Of a DNA stretch of 64,000 bases, positions 23,898-33,534 are shown one piece after another. The DNA comes from Halorientalis marina. Lineage in GTDB: Archaea; Halobacteriota; Halobacteria; Halobacteriales; Haloarculaceae. Every line of letters begins with the position of its first letter. Positions within the stretch are counted from its first letter, which is position 1. Position numbers and translations under genes: made by a program. The notes under the pieces are model-generated. The model was not told where the DNA came from. It was given only the letters and a program-made list of their open reading frames with translations, and did not search any database. The DNA lies in the NCBI RefSeq assembly GCF_023028345.1, contig NZ_CP095487.1:186001-250000 (forward strand), in the 5' to 3' direction.

Positions 23898-24599
23898 TTA
23901 TCGCTCCGTGACATCGACGGTCACCTCGTCGCCGTCCTCGAGTCCGAGTTCGTCCCGGAGCTTGTCCGGGGCGATCACTTCCAGCTGATCCTCGTCGTGG
24001 TGGGTCCGCTCGGGCGTGATGACGTGGGCGGGCTCGTAGATGCTGTCGCCCGACGCGACCGTCGCCGGGTAGCAGTACGCCGGCCCGTAGGTTCGTTCGT
24101 CGTCCTCCCAGCCCTCGATCTGGACCGGTTCGAGCGCGGCCACGCCGGCGCGAGCGCGGACGCTCTCGGCGGTCAAATCCACGTTCAGCGTCCCCGCGAA
24201 CGGTTCGTAGCCGAGCTTGTCGATGAACTGCTCCATGTAGCCCGGCAGGGAAATGTAGTGGCGGCCCTCGCCCATGCCGCTCGTGACGAAGCCGGCGAGT
24301 TCGATGGAGGCGTCGCGCTCGAACACCCGGCGGTAGTCGGCGTACTCCCGGCGCAGGGCCGACTCGCCTGCGGGCGTGATCTCGACCCACTGCCCGTCGC
24401 TGACGATCTCCCGCTCGACGTAGCCCTCGTCGTCGAGTCCCTGCAGGCGTCGCGACGCGGTCTGGTTCGAGGCGTCCAGGTCGGCGGCCAGCGCCGAACA
24501 CGACACCTTCTGCTGACCCTCGATGGCCCCCTCGAGCGCCAGCAGCTTCAGCGTCGCCAGTTCGTCGTGGCCCACCGTTCGCCCCGTCGTCTGTGCCAT
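23898..24599 (-). CDS. rbkR: RbkR: winged-helix regulator fused to CTP-dependent riboflavin kinase
   Basis: 233 aa, two domains. The N-terminus (about 1-95) is a winged helix ([52 protein letters not shown]). The C-terminus (about 100-233) is archaeal riboflavin kinase, which makes FMN with [35 protein letters not shown] and a final [18 protein letters not shown]. In archaea this fusion controls riboflavin genes and responds to FMN. Start ATG 24599; upstream sequence has TACG/CGTA-like half-sites that may be its operator, but I cannot define it. Confidence 0.92.
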   Translation of the reverse strand: MAQTTGRTVGHDELATLKLLALEGAIEGQQKVSCSALAADLDASNQTASRRLQGLDDEGYVEREIVSDGQWVEITPAGESALRREYADYRRVFERDASIELAGFVTSGMGEGRHYISLPGYMEQFIDKLGYEPFAGTLNVDLTAESVRARAGVAALEPVQIEGWEDDERTYGPAYCYPATVASGDSIYEPAHVITPERTHHDEDQLEVIAPDKLRDELGLEDGDEVTVDVTER

Positions 24600-24806
24600 A
24601 CCCGACGGTAAGGGACTGTCGCGGATAAGCGTACCGAATATGAGATGCGTAACGGATTTGGAACGCAAAGGAACGGAACCGACGTTTCCTACTCGAAGAC
24701 GATGGGGCGGCCGCCTAAAGGTGTTGCCTCGAACGCGTTCGGTCGCCGGGGTCGGCGTCCTGCGGCCGGCCCCCGACGTCCGGTCGTCGGCGGTTCCGGC
24801 GGCCGA

Positions 24807-25406
24807 TCAGCCCCGGACGACCGTCCCGCGGGGTTCGTACTCCATCTCGGTGCGGACGCGGTCGGCGACTTCCTCGCCGAACTCGCGCTCGACGAGGTAG
24901 ACGGCCAGGTCGAGTCCCGAGGTCACCCCGCCCGCGGTCAGCACGTCGCCGTCGTCGACGACGCGTGCGTCGACCACCTCGGCGGCCGTCTCGCGGAGGT
25001 CGTCGAGCGCTCCGCCGTGGGTCACGGCCGGCCGCCCGTCGAGGACGCCGGCCCGCGCCAGCAACATCCCGCCGGTACAGACGCCAGCGACGGTGACGCC
25101 GGCGCCGTGCAGGTCGGCGGCGGCCTCGGGAATCGTTCCCCGCTCGGCTTCGGCCCACGCGCCCGCGGCGCTCCGGTCGTTCCAGCCACCGCCCGGGACC
25201 ACGAGCAGGTCCGGGTCGGCGTCCGAGAGGACGCCGTCCGGTTCGATCCGGAGGTCGTGGCTCGCCGTCACGCGGTCGGTCGCCTCGATGGTCCGGAGCG
25301 TCACCGAACAGTCCGCGCCCGCGTCGGCGGCGTTCCGAAACACCTCGTAGGGGCCGATGGCGTCCAGTTCGTCGAAGCCGTCGTAGACGACGATGGCGAT
25401 GTCCAT
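24807..25406 (-). CDS. DJ-1/PfpI-family protein
   Basis: 199 aa flavodoxin-like fold. The nucleophile elbow is in GVCTGGMLLARAGVLDGRPAVTH (Cys about 112), which with a His a few residues on is the DJ-1/PfpI pattern. The early acidic residue in IGPYEVFRNA fits the conserved Glu. The group includes proteases, chaperones, glyoxalases and isonitrile hydratases; GxGGWND-like PGGGWNDRS and the MDIAIVVYDGFDELDAIGPYEVF start resemble the isonitrile hydratase/ThiJ side. Exact activity is unknown. The 207 bases before the start (toward rbkR) hold no gene. Confidence 0.83.
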   Translation of the reverse strand: MDIAIVVYDGFDELDAIGPYEVFRNAADAGADCSVTLRTIEATDRVTASHDLRIEPDGVLSDADPDLLVVPGGGWNDRSAAGAWAEAERGTIPEAAADLHGAGVTVAGVCTGGMLLARAGVLDGRPAVTHGGALDDLRETAAEVVDARVVDDGDVLTAGGVTSGLDLAVYLVEREFGEEVADRVRTEMEYEPRGTVVRG

Positions 25407-25575
25407 GGCCCCTCGTCTGCGCGCGGGGACAAAACGGTTCGGCCGCCGCGTGCGTCAGTCGCCAGCGCCGACCGATTCACGGCTCGGCCGCCGTTGTCGG
25501 CCTCACTGGGTGCATCAGTCGCGAAGCGGCGACCGCCTCGCTGCTCGGGACACTGTGTGCCCCTCGCTGGGCGAG

Positions 25576-26571
25576 TCAGTCGCCGGTGACCGGGTCCCGC
25601 TCCCAGAACTCGGAATCCTTCTTCAGTTTCGGGACCCAGGTGTCCTCGGTCTTCGAGAGCAGCGCCACCCGCGAGGGCGGGACGCCCTTCAGCACGTCGT
25701 GGTCGGGCATATGCTCCATGACTTCCTCGGCGAACTCGAGGACGCGTTCGTGTTCGGGCATCGAATCCCGGTCCAGCCGGCCCCGCGAGTGGCCGACGTG
25801 CATGTACGCCTTCAGTTCGACGAAATCGGGCTTCGCGCGCTGGAACATCGACGCGAACCACTCTGGGTGGTCCATGTTCAGCCCCTCGATGCAGGTCGTC
25901 CGCAGGACCGTGCGGGTCTCCTCCTTCTCGGCGAGGACGTCCAGGGTGTCGATGAGGCGGTCCCAGGCGTCGCCCTCGACGGCTTTGACGACCTCGTCGA
26001 AGGTTTTCCGGTCGGCGGCGTCGACGCTGACGTACAGCTGGGTGGGGTCACACTCGGCCAGCACCTCCGGGCGGGTGCCGTTCGAGACGAGGAAGGTGGT
26101 GATGTCGCGGTCGTGGAACTCCTCGATGAGTTCCGGGAGGTAGGGATAGAGGGAGGGCTCGCCGTCGAGCGAGATGGCGACGTGGCGGGGTTCCATCGCC
26201 TCCTCGAACACCTCGTCGGGGACCTCGTCGTTGCCGCCGAAGCCGGAGAGCAACTTCTTCTGGAGTTGCAGGGAGGCGTCGGCGACGGCGGCGGGGTCGT
26301 CCCACTCCACGTCGTCCATCTCGTAGGCGTGGCCCTGGTGGTCCCGCCAGCAGAAGACACACCGCTCGTTGCACTTGACGACCGGCGTCATCTGGATACA
26401 CCGGTGGGACTCGATCCCGTACCAGACGTTCTTGTAACACCGCCCCTCCCCGCGCATCGCGTTTTTCGTCCAGCCACACGTCTGGACGGCCGTGTGATCC
26501 TCGCTGTGGTAGTTCGGGTCCGACACCTGCTTTGGCCCGTCGTCCCCGCCCCCGGACTCGCTGTCGCTCAT
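25576..26571 (-). CDS. taw1: 4-demethylwyosine synthase (radical SAM, tRNA-Phe)
   Basis: Makes the tricyclic base of wyosine next to the anticodon of tRNA-Phe, using pyruvate and SAM. 331 aa. The radical SAM cluster is CNERCVFCWRD (C-x3-C-x2-C); extra cysteines before it (CGWTKNAMRGEGRC and CIQM) fit the second iron-sulfur cluster of TYW1/Taw1. AISLDGEPSLYPYLPEL and FLVSNGT are typical of the barrel. Monocistronic; ATG 26571 is followed by a non-conserved acidic N-terminus. Confidence 0.94.
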   Translation of the reverse strand: MSDSESGGGDDGPKQVSDPNYHSEDHTAVQTCGWTKNAMRGEGRCYKNVWYGIESHRCIQMTPVVKCNERCVFCWRDHQGHAYEMDDVEWDDPAAVADASLQLQKKLLSGFGGNDEVPDEVFEEAMEPRHVAISLDGEPSLYPYLPELIEEFHDRDITTFLVSNGTRPEVLAECDPTQLYVSVDAADRKTFDEVVKAVEGDAWDRLIDTLDVLAEKEETRTVLRTTCIEGLNMDHPEWFASMFQRAKPDFVELKAYMHVGHSRGRLDRDSMPEHERVLEFAEEVMEHMPDHDVLKGVPPSRVALLSKTEDTWVPKLKKDSEFWERDPVTGD

Positions 26572-26759
26572 ACCCACTCTTTCGACGAGCCAGCGTCAAA
26601 AGCCCCCGGTGTCCGCCCGCGCCCCACCTCACTGTCAAGAGTGGATTTACGAACCACTATTCTACAAAGCATTAAAATACGAATGTGGTATTAGAGGCCC
26701 AAAACAGAAATGATTGACTGAACACGAAGACTTTTATCGTATGTTTCGCAAGTATAGGT
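26572..26759. promoter_or_regulatory. AT-rich divergent promoter region
   Basis: 188 bases between taw1 (minus) and the 26760 gene (plus) with GC far below the flanks, especially 26640-26740. A TATA box CTTTTATCG at 26729-26737 sits about 27 bases before ATG 26760 (leaderless start). A small hairpin AGTGG/CCACT is at about 26640-26660. No gene is seen. Confidence 0.55.
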
Positions 26760-27260
26760 ATGTCATTGACAACCCCTGACACGGAAGGGGGTAGCGCTGA
26801 CGACGTCGAGGGCGTCACCGTCACGGTCCATCTGCGGTCGGCCCCGTCGACGCCGGCGGTACGGCGACAGGAGGTCGTGCTCGACCGGCTCCGGGAGCTC
26901 GAAGAGCACGACGTGGTCCCGGACCTCACCATCGAACGCTGGAGCGCGCAGGTCTCGGTGCCGGTCCAGGCCGGTGACAGCGACGCCGGTGCCGTCGAGT
27001 TGTTCGAGGAGTTCGAGGCGGCAGCCGACGAGGCAGGCCTCCGGCTCGAACCGTTCTTCGAATCGCGCGAGGCCGTCGGCGGCCTGCTCTCGTCGGGCCC
27101 CTCGGCCTCGCGGATCATCGTCTTTCCGGTGATCTGTCTCACGATCCGCCGTGACGGTGACCTCACCGGACTGTACCCCTGCTGGAACGACGGCGTCCAC
27201 CAGAGCATCGAGGACGGGCTCGGTGCGCTCGCGGACGGCGACGCCGCCGAGAACCTCTGA
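26760..27260 (+). CDS. Conserved haloarchaeal protein, unknown
   Basis: 166 aa, soluble. Alternating strands and helices (VTVTVHLRSAP, RQEVVLDRLRELEEHDVV, RWSAQVSVPVQ, AVELFEEFEAAADEAGLRLEPFF) look like a ferredoxin-type alpha/beta fold, then a segment ASRIIVFPVICLTIRRDGDLTGLYPCWND containing two cysteines. I do not recognise a named family with certainty. Start ATG 26760 is backed by the promoter box. Confidence 0.68.
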   Translation: MSLTTPDTEGGSADDVEGVTVTVHLRSAPSTPAVRRQEVVLDRLRELEEHDVVPDLTIERWSAQVSVPVQAGDSDAGAVELFEEFEAAADEAGLRLEPFFESREAVGGLLSSGPSASRIIVFPVICLTIRRDGDLTGLYPCWNDGVHQSIEDGLGALADGDAAENL

Positions 27261-27263
27261 CGC

Positions 27264-28811
27264 CTACCCCTCGAACCGGCGAAGCCGGCTCGCCATTCCC
27301 CGGGCCGCCTCGGTCGGGTTCTGCTCCTGCGAGAGCGCGTCGTGGACCTCGCGTTCGACCACGTCGGACATCCGGTCGTACCATCGGCGGTTCGACGGCC
27401 GCGGGATGGCGTTCTCCGCCGACCACTGGAGGGTGGGGAGGTACTCCCCGAGCGGGTCGGCGTTCCGCGCCCGGTCGGTCTCCAGCAGCGCCGCCCGCGG
27501 CGGCACGAAGTTCGAACGTTCGAGCATGGCGAGGTGAAACTCGTCGGTCGTCATCGCCGCCGCGGCGGAGACGGCCGCGCTCACGTCGTCGCTCCGCGGG
27601 TTCACGAGCACGTTCCACCCGCCCATCGACGGCGACGAGCCGCCGGCCCCCCGCTGTGCGGCCTCGTTTTCCGTCACGGCGTAGGGCAGCGGCATCGCGC
27701 CGACGTTCGACCCGACCGAGGACGCGGCCAGTGCGGCCAGTTCGTCCGGCTCCGCCCGGATCGCCGCCGCGTTCCCCCGCTCGAGCCGCGACCGCGGCTC
27801 CGACCCGCTCCAGTCCAGTACGTCCGGCGAGGCGATCTCGCTCGCGTACTCGTCCAGGGCCTGCGGGTCGTCGTCGTACATGAAGGTTCGGAGCATCGAC
27901 ATCGCGTTCCGGGCGGGTTCGTTGCCCGCGGTCACCGGCCGCCCGCCGGACCGTTCGAGGAGCCTGTCGGGCCGCCCGAAGTAGGCCCCGCCCCACGAAG
28001 TCAGCAGTTCGTTGAACAGACAGCAGGCCAGCTCGTCGGTGCGGGCCGCCCGGAAGCCGAAGCCGAGGGGAACCCCGGTCTGATTCACGACGTCGTTGAT
28101 GACGTCCCCGAACGCCTGCCATGTCATCGGCGTCGTCGCCCGGTCCGCGCCCTGCCCGTGGCCGCCCTCCTGGAAGCGGTCCTGTCGGTAGGCGATCGTC
28201 GGCACGCCGACGTGCAGCGGCACCGCGCGGATCGCGCCCGCGTCGTCGGTCACCGTCTCGACCGTCGCGTCGAAACCACCCCTGACCCGCTCTCGGGCCG
28301 AGTCCGGGAACTCCGAGCGCGCGTCCAGTCGAACGCCCAGATTATCCCGCAGCAGCGAGCGCGTCCAGCCCGCGTCCGTCACGATCAGGTCCGGCGCGGA
28401 CCGCCCGCCGGCCGTCCACTCCCGGGCCTGCTGGCGAAGCCCTCGTTCGTCCGTGTCCCGGAGTTCGAGGGTCACGTCCTCGCGCAACCCCGCCGCCTGG
28501 AGCGCGTCGTTGAGCGCGCCCATCGCGTCGGCCTCGACCGGCGCGGCCGCGAACGTCAGCGTGACCTGCTCGGCCGGTTCGTCCTCCGTCTCGGTGTCGG
28601 TCGGTTCCGCCGTCGCGGTCTCGGTGTCGGTCGCCGTCGCCGCGTCCGTCGGCGGTGCGGTCGGTTCCGCCGTCGGTGAGTCGGTCGCCGTCGCCGCGTC
28701 GGTGTCGGTCGCCGCGTCCGTCTCGCCGGTCGTCGTCTCCTCCCCGCCGCCCGAACAGCCGGCCACCGCGGCGGCCGCTCCGACCAGCGCGAGGTAACGC
28801 CGTCGATCCAT
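27264..28811 (-). CDS. ABC-type extracellular solute-binding lipoprotein (orphan)
   Basis: 515 aa. N-terminus MDRRRYLALVGAAAAVAGCSGG is a signal with a lipobox cysteine (VAGC). A Thr/Asp/Ala/Glu-rich spacer (about 25-80) leads to a family 1 (maltose-type) binding domain: EQVTLTFAAAPVEADAMGALNDALQAAG, PDLIVTDAGWTRSL, AVPLHVGVPTIAYRQDRF, TPMTWQAFGDVIND and SPSMGGWNVLVNPRSD. The ligand is unknown. No permease or ATPase gene lies next to it, so it is either an orphan or works with a distant transporter. The ATG at 28811 excludes a very long open extension upstream. Confidence 0.85.
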   Translation of the reverse strand: MDRRRYLALVGAAAAVAGCSGGGEETTTGETDAATDTDAATATDSPTAEPTAPPTDAATATDTETATAEPTDTETEDEPAEQVTLTFAAAPVEADAMGALNDALQAAGLREDVTLELRDTDERGLRQQAREWTAGGRSAPDLIVTDAGWTRSLLRDNLGVRLDARSEFPDSARERVRGGFDATVETVTDDAGAIRAVPLHVGVPTIAYRQDRFQEGGHGQGADRATTPMTWQAFGDVINDVVNQTGVPLGFGFRAARTDELACCLFNELLTSWGGAYFGRPDRLLERSGGRPVTAGNEPARNAMSMLRTFMYDDDPQALDEYASEIASPDVLDWSGSEPRSRLERGNAAAIRAEPDELAALAASSVGSNVGAMPLPYAVTENEAAQRGAGGSSPSMGGWNVLVNPRSDDVSAAVSAAAAMTTDEFHLAMLERSNFVPPRAALLETDRARNADPLGEYLPTLQWSAENAIPRPSNRRWYDRMSDVVEREVHDALSQEQNPTEAARGMASRLRRFEG

Positions 28812-28892
28812 GCAGACCCCTCGGACGAGTGACGGATAAAACGCCCGGTGAAACTCGTCAGGCCTATACCCGGCGCTCGAAAACGGGGGTGT

Positions 28893-30650
28893 ATGTTCCG
28901 CTCCGCCCGCCGGGAGGTCGAAGACGCCCTCGCGAGCGCCCTCGCGGGCCTCGATCTCCCCACCGACGACCTCGGTATCGAGGAGCCGCCGGCGGACGTC
29001 GACGCCGTCCTCGCCTCCAGCGTCGCCTTCCGGCTGGCCGGCGAGGTCGGCGCCGCCCCGCCCGAGGTGGCCGCCGACGTCGCCGCCGAGATCGATCCCG
29101 GCGACCTGACCTACGTCGCCGCCGTCGAGACGCAGGGCCCCTACGTCAACTTCCTGCCGAGCGACGCCTACTTCGCCGAGACGCTCCGGGCCGCGGGTGA
29201 CGACTCCTACGGCGAACTCCCCCCGAAAGACCGGTCCGTCGTCGTCGAACACACCAGCGCCAACCCCACGGGGCCGGTCCACGTCGGCCGCGCCCGCAAC
29301 CCCATCATCGGCGACGCCGTCGCGAACGTCCTCGAGTACGCCGGCTACGACGTGGACCGCCACTACTACGTCAACGACGCCGGCCGGCAGATGGCCGTGT
29401 TCACGTGGGCCTACGAGACCTTCGACGAGGAGGACCTCCCCGAACCCGAACGGGACCGTATCGAGTACGACCTCGTGCGCTACTACCGCAAAGGCAACGA
29501 GTTCCTCGAAAACGCGCCCGAAGCCGAGGTCGAGGCCGCCGAAGACGAGATTCAGTCCATCATGCAGGGGCTGGAGGCGGGCGACGAGGCGACCTACGAA
29601 CGGGTCAGCGAGGTCGTCGATCAAGTCCTCTCGGGGATGAAGGTGTGTCTCGGCCGGCTCCCCGCCGAGTTCGACGAGTTCGTCAAGGAGACCCGGTTCA
29701 TGCGCGACGGCTCGGTCGACGACCTGATCGACCGCCTCGAAGAACTGGACGCCGCCGTCTACGAGGACGACGCCTGGCAACTCGATCTGCCGGACATCGA
29801 CAAGAACCTCGTCTATCTGCGAGCCGACGGGACCTCACTCTACGCCACCCGCGACCTGGCCCACCACGAGTGGAAGTTCGAGAACTACGACCGCGCGGTC
29901 ACGGTGCTGGGCGAGGACCACAAGCTCCAGGCCCGCCAGCTTCGGACCACCCTCGACCTGCTGGGCCACGACGCCGACGGGCTCGACCAGGTAATCTACT
30001 CCTACGTCAATCTCCCCGAGGGGAAGATGTCCACCCGGGAGGGGACCGGCATCGACCTCGACGATCTGCTCGACGAGGCCATCGACCGCGCCCGCGAGGA
30101 GGTCGAGGACCGCCTCGAAGACCGTCTCCGGGACGACGACCTCGACGAAGACGACGTCGAGCGCATCGCTCACCAGGTCGGCATCGGCGCCGTCCGCTAC
30201 GACATCGTCTCGAAACAGCCCGCCAAGGCCATCACCTTCGAGTGGGAGCGGGCGCTCGATTTCGAGGCCCAGTCCGCCCCCTACGTCCAGTACGTCCACG
30301 CGCGGGCGTGCGGGATCGTCGGGGAAGCGCGGGAGGCCGGTCACGACGTGCCCGAACCGGCCGCGGTGGACGCCGACGCCCTAGAGACCGCCGAGGCCCG
30401 CGACCTCCTGCGCACCATCGCGCGGTTCCCGGCCGTCATCGAGGCGGCGGCCGACGACCACGAACCCCACGTCGTCGCGACCTACACCCGCGAGTTCGCG
30501 GAGGCGTTCAACGCCTTCTACCGGGAGTGTCCGGTGCTCTCCGCCGAGGGGGCGACCCGGGACGCGCGGCTGGCGCTGGTCGTCGCGGCACGCCACACCG
30601 TCGCCAACGCCCTGGACGCGCTCGGCGTCGCCGCTCCCGAGTCGATGTAA
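28893..30650 (+). CDS. argS: Arginyl-tRNA synthetase
   Basis: Charges tRNA-Arg. 585 aa, class I synthetase. N-terminal ArgS domain ([12 protein letters not shown]... [13 protein letters not shown]), then the HIGH motif as HVGRA in [24 protein letters not shown], the KMSKS-like KMSTREGT, and a C-terminal DALR anticodon domain ([27 protein letters not shown] ... YRECPVL). ATG 28893 gives MFRSARREV. Its neighbours minD4, prf1 and the ATP synthase have the same order in Haloferax as I recall it. Confidence 0.95.
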   Translation: MFRSARREVEDALASALAGLDLPTDDLGIEEPPADVDAVLASSVAFRLAGEVGAAPPEVAADVAAEIDPGDLTYVAAVETQGPYVNFLPSDAYFAETLRAAGDDSYGELPPKDRSVVVEHTSANPTGPVHVGRARNPIIGDAVANVLEYAGYDVDRHYYVNDAGRQMAVFTWAYETFDEEDLPEPERDRIEYDLVRYYRKGNEFLENAPEAEVEAAEDEIQSIMQGLEAGDEATYERVSEVVDQVLSGMKVCLGRLPAEFDEFVKETRFMRDGSVDDLIDRLEELDAAVYEDDAWQLDLPDIDKNLVYLRADGTSLYATRDLAHHEWKFENYDRAVTVLGEDHKLQARQLRTTLDLLGHDADGLDQVIYSYVNLPEGKMSTREGTGIDLDDLLDEAIDRAREEVEDRLEDRLRDDDLDEDDVERIAHQVGIGAVRYDIVSKQPAKAITFEWERALDFEAQSAPYVQYVHARACGIVGEAREAGHDVPEPAAVDADALETAEARDLLRTIARFPAVIEAAADDHEPHVVATYTREFAEAFNAFYRECPVLSAEGATRDARLALVVAARHTVANALDALGVAAPESM

Positions 30651-30668
30651 CAGCGGACGAGAACCCCG

Positions 30669-30806
30669 TCAGGCCGGGAGCGGGACGGCCGTCGGGAGGA
30701 TCGATCCGCCGACGAACTGCACGGAGAAGAGACCGATACCGAGGGTAATCAACAGAAAGAGGAGTATCCAGCTCAGTGGAATTGATTCGTCGTTTGCCAT
30801 TGCCAT
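30669..30806 (-). CDS. Tiny single-helix membrane protein
   Basis: 45 aa, reading MAMANDESIPLSWILLFLL and so on to the TGA at 30669-30671. One hydrophobic helix (about 13-33, SWILLFLLITLGIGLFSVQF) is followed by a short polar end. Two ATG codons (30806 and 30800) are possible. It sits between argS and minD4. Similar tiny membrane proteins occur in many haloarchaea; function unknown. Confidence 0.6.
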   Translation of the reverse strand: MAMANDESIPLSWILLFLLITLGIGLFSVQFVGGSILPTAVPLPA

Positions 30807-30860
30807 GTCGGGAGTCGGTGGAGCGACGGTTTCAAACTGACGTTTCGACGCGGGGGTCGG

Positions 30861-31772
30861 TCAGTTGAACAGCCCGAAGACGCCATCCTCGTCTTCGTCC
30901 TCGTCGTCGCCGTCGTCGCCGTCGTCGGTGGACTCGCTCTCGGCCGCAGTGTCGTCGGCGTCGGCCCCGGCGCCGATGGGCGTTTCCGGTTCGTCGTCGG
31001 CCTCCCCGTCCTCGCTGTCGCCGCTGTCGGCGCTCGCGGGCTCGAACTCCTGTTCCGGTTCGACGCCGCCCTCGGTGTTTGCCTCGTAGATCTCCTCCAT
31101 CGTGGAGGCGAGTCGCCGGTAGGCCTCGGCGGCGTAGCTGTCGGGGTCGTTGATCAGGAGCGGCTCCTTCTGGGTCGCGTCCTGGTCCTCGGGGACGACC
31201 GCGAGCATCTCCAGGTCGAGCTTGTCGGCGACCTCGGAGACGTTGGTGTCGTCGTTGGCCCGGGTCAGGACCGCGCCGACCACGTCGCCCTCGATGCGGT
31301 CGGCGAGCTGGGCGGTCTTGACGGTGTCGCCGATAGCCACGTCGTTTGCGGTCGTGATGAGGAGCACGCCGTCGGCGAGCCCGAGCGGGACGGTGGTCTC
31401 GTGGCTCAGGCCGGCGCCGGTGTCGATGAGAACGATCTCGTAGGCCGTCGAGAGCGCCTTGACGACCTTCCGGAGCTTCGCGGGGTCGGCGTCGGCGAAG
31501 GCCTCCAGGTTGCGCTCGCCGGGGACGACGGTGATCCCGCCTGGCCCTTCGGTAATCGCATCGCTGACGGCGGCTTTCCCCGCCAGCACCTGGTGGAGGC
31601 TGGGCTGGTGTTCGATATCGAGCATGGCACCGAGATTCGCCATCCCCAGGTCGGCGTCGACCACGACCACGTCGTGCCCCGCGTCCTCCAGGGCCACGGC
31701 GACGTTGATGGCCGTCGTGGTCTTCCCGACGCCGCCTTTCCCGCCAGCGATGGTGTAGACGTATCCCGTCAT
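30861..31772 (-). CDS. minD4: MinD/ParA-family ATPase with acidic tail (MinD4-like)
   Basis: 303 aa. Deviant Walker A with two Lys (AGGKGGVGKTTTAINVAVALEDAG, residues about 9-32), DADLGMANLGAML and LIDTGAGLSHETTVPLGLAD are typical of MinD. From about residue 225 on there is a long, highly acidic Asp/Glu/Ser tail ending FGLFN. A Haloferax MinD4 with such a tail controls positioning of archaella and chemosensory arrays, and as I recall it lies beside argS and prf1 as here. A TATA box (TTTATATG on the minus strand, 31823-31830) predicts a leader of about 26 bases. Confidence 0.86.
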   Translation of the reverse strand: MTGYVYTIAGGKGGVGKTTTAINVAVALEDAGHDVVVVDADLGMANLGAMLDIEHQPSLHQVLAGKAAVSDAITEGPGGITVVPGERNLEAFADADPAKLRKVVKALSTAYEIVLIDTGAGLSHETTVPLGLADGVLLITTANDVAIGDTVKTAQLADRIEGDVVGAVLTRANDDTNVSEVADKLDLEMLAVVPEDQDATQKEPLLINDPDSYAAEAYRRLASTMEEIYEANTEGGVEPEQEFEPASADSGDSEDGEADDEPETPIGAGADADDTAAESESTDDGDDGDDEDEDEDGVFGLFN

Positions 31773-32073
31773 ACTTCGTGTCCCGTCATGGCTCCTGTTG
31801 TGTGACCACAAGACGAGGGAAACATATAAACCCGTACGTCTCAGGGGCTTTCGGCTCCCTCGTCGGGGCCGAGCGGACGACCGTGTGCCGGTCCGGCCGG
31901 CGCCGACCGCGACCGACACGTGCGTACTTCGAACGATGACCGGCCCATTGAAAAGCGCCACGGTCGGTTATTCACGATTGATATCTCGGCCTGTTGTCGG
32001 GTCCGCGACCGGCACGGTCCGTCGACGGGGCCGGTCAACAGTTACTTGTGTTTCATCGGGCTAGTGACGCGTA
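31773..32073. promoter_or_regulatory. Divergent promoter region minD4/prf1
   Basis: 301 bases without a gene. The minD4 promoter lies at 31823-31830 (minus strand). For prf1, the A/T-containing TTACTTG at 32042-32048 is about 27 bases before ATG 32074 and could be its TATA box, although it is a weak match; a second possible box GGTTATTCACGATTGATATC lies at 31965-31984. Confidence 0.5.
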
Positions 32074-33327
32074 ATGAGCAAGCAGGAACAGGACCAGTCG
32101 GACAAACAAAAATACGAGTTCCAGAAGGTCATCGAGGACCTCAAGGAGTACGAGGGCTCGGGGACGCAGCTGGTCTCCATCTACATCCCGGAGGACCGCC
32201 AGATCAGCTCCGTCGTCAGCCACGTCACCCAGGAACACTCCGAGGCCTCCAATATCAAGTCCAAGCAGACCCGAACCGCCGTGCAGGACGCCCTGACCTC
32301 CATCAAGGACCGCCTGCGCTACTACGACACCTACCCGCCCGACAACGGCATGGTCGTCTTCTCGGGGGCCATCGACACCGGCGGCGGCCGGACCGACATG
32401 ATCACCAAGGTCCTGGAATCGCCGCCCCAGTCCATCGAGTCGTTCCGCTACCACTGCGACTCCGATTTCCTCACCGAGCCCCTCGAGGAGATGCTCGGCG
32501 ACAAGGGCCTGTTCGGCCTCATCGTCCTCGACCGCCGGGAGGCAAACGTCGGCTGGCTCCGCGGGAAACGCGTCGAGCCGGTCAAGTCCGCCTCCTCGCT
32601 GGTCCCCGGCAAACAGCGCAAAGGGGGTCAGTCCGCACAGCGGTTCGCCCGCCTGCGCCTGGAGGCCATCGACAACTTCTACCAGGAGGTCGCGGAGATG
32701 GCCGACAGCCTGTTCGTCGACCAGCGCCACGAGATGGACGGCATCCTCGTCGGCGGCCCCTCGCCCACGAAAGACGAATTCCTCGACGGCGACTACCTCC
32801 ATCACGAACTCGGGGACATGGTGCTCGGGAAGTTCGACGTGTCCTACACCGACGAGTCCGGCCTCTACGACCTCGTCGACGCCGCCCAGGACATCTTAGA
32901 CGAGCACGAGATGATGCAGGACAAAAGCGAGATGGAGGAGTTCTTCAAGGAACTCCACGACGGCGATCTCGCCACCTACGGGTTCGGCCCCACCCGCGAG
33001 AACCTGATGATGGGCGCCGTCGACCGCCTGCTCATCTCCGAGGACCTCCGGAAGGACGTCGTCACCTACACCTGCCCCAACGGCCACGAGGAGCGGGAAG
33101 TCCTCGACCGCCGCGAGGAGGCCCCCGACCACGACTGCACCCGGTGTGACGAGTCCGTCCCCGCCGACGAGGGCGAGCGCGAGGACCTCATCGACCACCT
33201 CATCGACATCGCCGAACAGCGCGGCACCGAGACGATCTTTATCTCCACCGACTTCGAGAAGGGCGAACAGCTGCAAAACGCCTTCGGCGGCGTCGCCGGG
33301 ATTCTGCGGTACGGTACTGGGGTCTGA
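32074..33327 (+). CDS. prf1: Peptide chain release factor aRF1
   Basis: Recognises all three stop codons and releases the finished protein. 417 aa. NIKS stop-codon motif at residues 60-63 (EASNIKSKQTR) and the catalytic GGQ at 184-186 (KQRKGGQSAQRF). A C-terminal domain with four cysteine-containing pairs (CPNGHEEREVL and CTRCDE) forms a zinc-ribbon-like mini-domain. The first 14 residues are hydrophilic. ATG 32074. Confidence 0.96.
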   Translation: MSKQEQDQSDKQKYEFQKVIEDLKEYEGSGTQLVSIYIPEDRQISSVVSHVTQEHSEASNIKSKQTRTAVQDALTSIKDRLRYYDTYPPDNGMVVFSGAIDTGGGRTDMITKVLESPPQSIESFRYHCDSDFLTEPLEEMLGDKGLFGLIVLDRREANVGWLRGKRVEPVKSASSLVPGKQRKGGQSAQRFARLRLEAIDNFYQEVAEMADSLFVDQRHEMDGILVGGPSPTKDEFLDGDYLHHELGDMVLGKFDVSYTDESGLYDLVDAAQDILDEHEMMQDKSEMEEFFKELHDGDLATYGFGPTRENLMMGAVDRLLISEDLRKDVVTYTCPNGHEEREVLDRREEAPDHDCTRCDESVPADEGEREDLIDHLIDIAEQRGTETIFISTDFEKGEQLQNAFGGVAGILRYGTGV

Positions 33328-33332
33328 GGAAC

Positions 33333-33431
33333 CCACTTTTTGCACCTCCTTCGCGGCCTCCGGCCGCTCAGTCGGGCAAAAACGTGGGGGAAAATCGCGG
33401 TTCGTTCCCGCTGCCGGCGCTCCGCGCCGGC
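33333..33431. terminator. Palindromic element after prf1
   Basis: An outer imperfect inverted repeat CCACTTTTTGC (33333-33343) / GCAAAAACGTGG (33376-33387) encloses a perfect hairpin GCGGCC-TCC-GGCCGC (33353-33367). A second perfect hairpin GCCGGCGC-TCC-GCGCCGGC follows (33413-33431). Both hairpins have the same TCC loop. T- and A-runs on the outer arms fit transcription termination between the convergent prf1 and 33933 genes. It may also be a dispersed haloarchaeal palindromic repeat. The rest of the gap to 33534 holds no gene. Confidence 0.5.
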
Positions 33432-33534
33432 TCTCGTCACTCACCGCGGCCGCTCGCGCCGCTGGCGCTCGCGGTCGCCATCTTCGCTCAGAAGTACCGC
33501 TACCACGGCACTGCCGACCGCCGCTGCCCACCCG

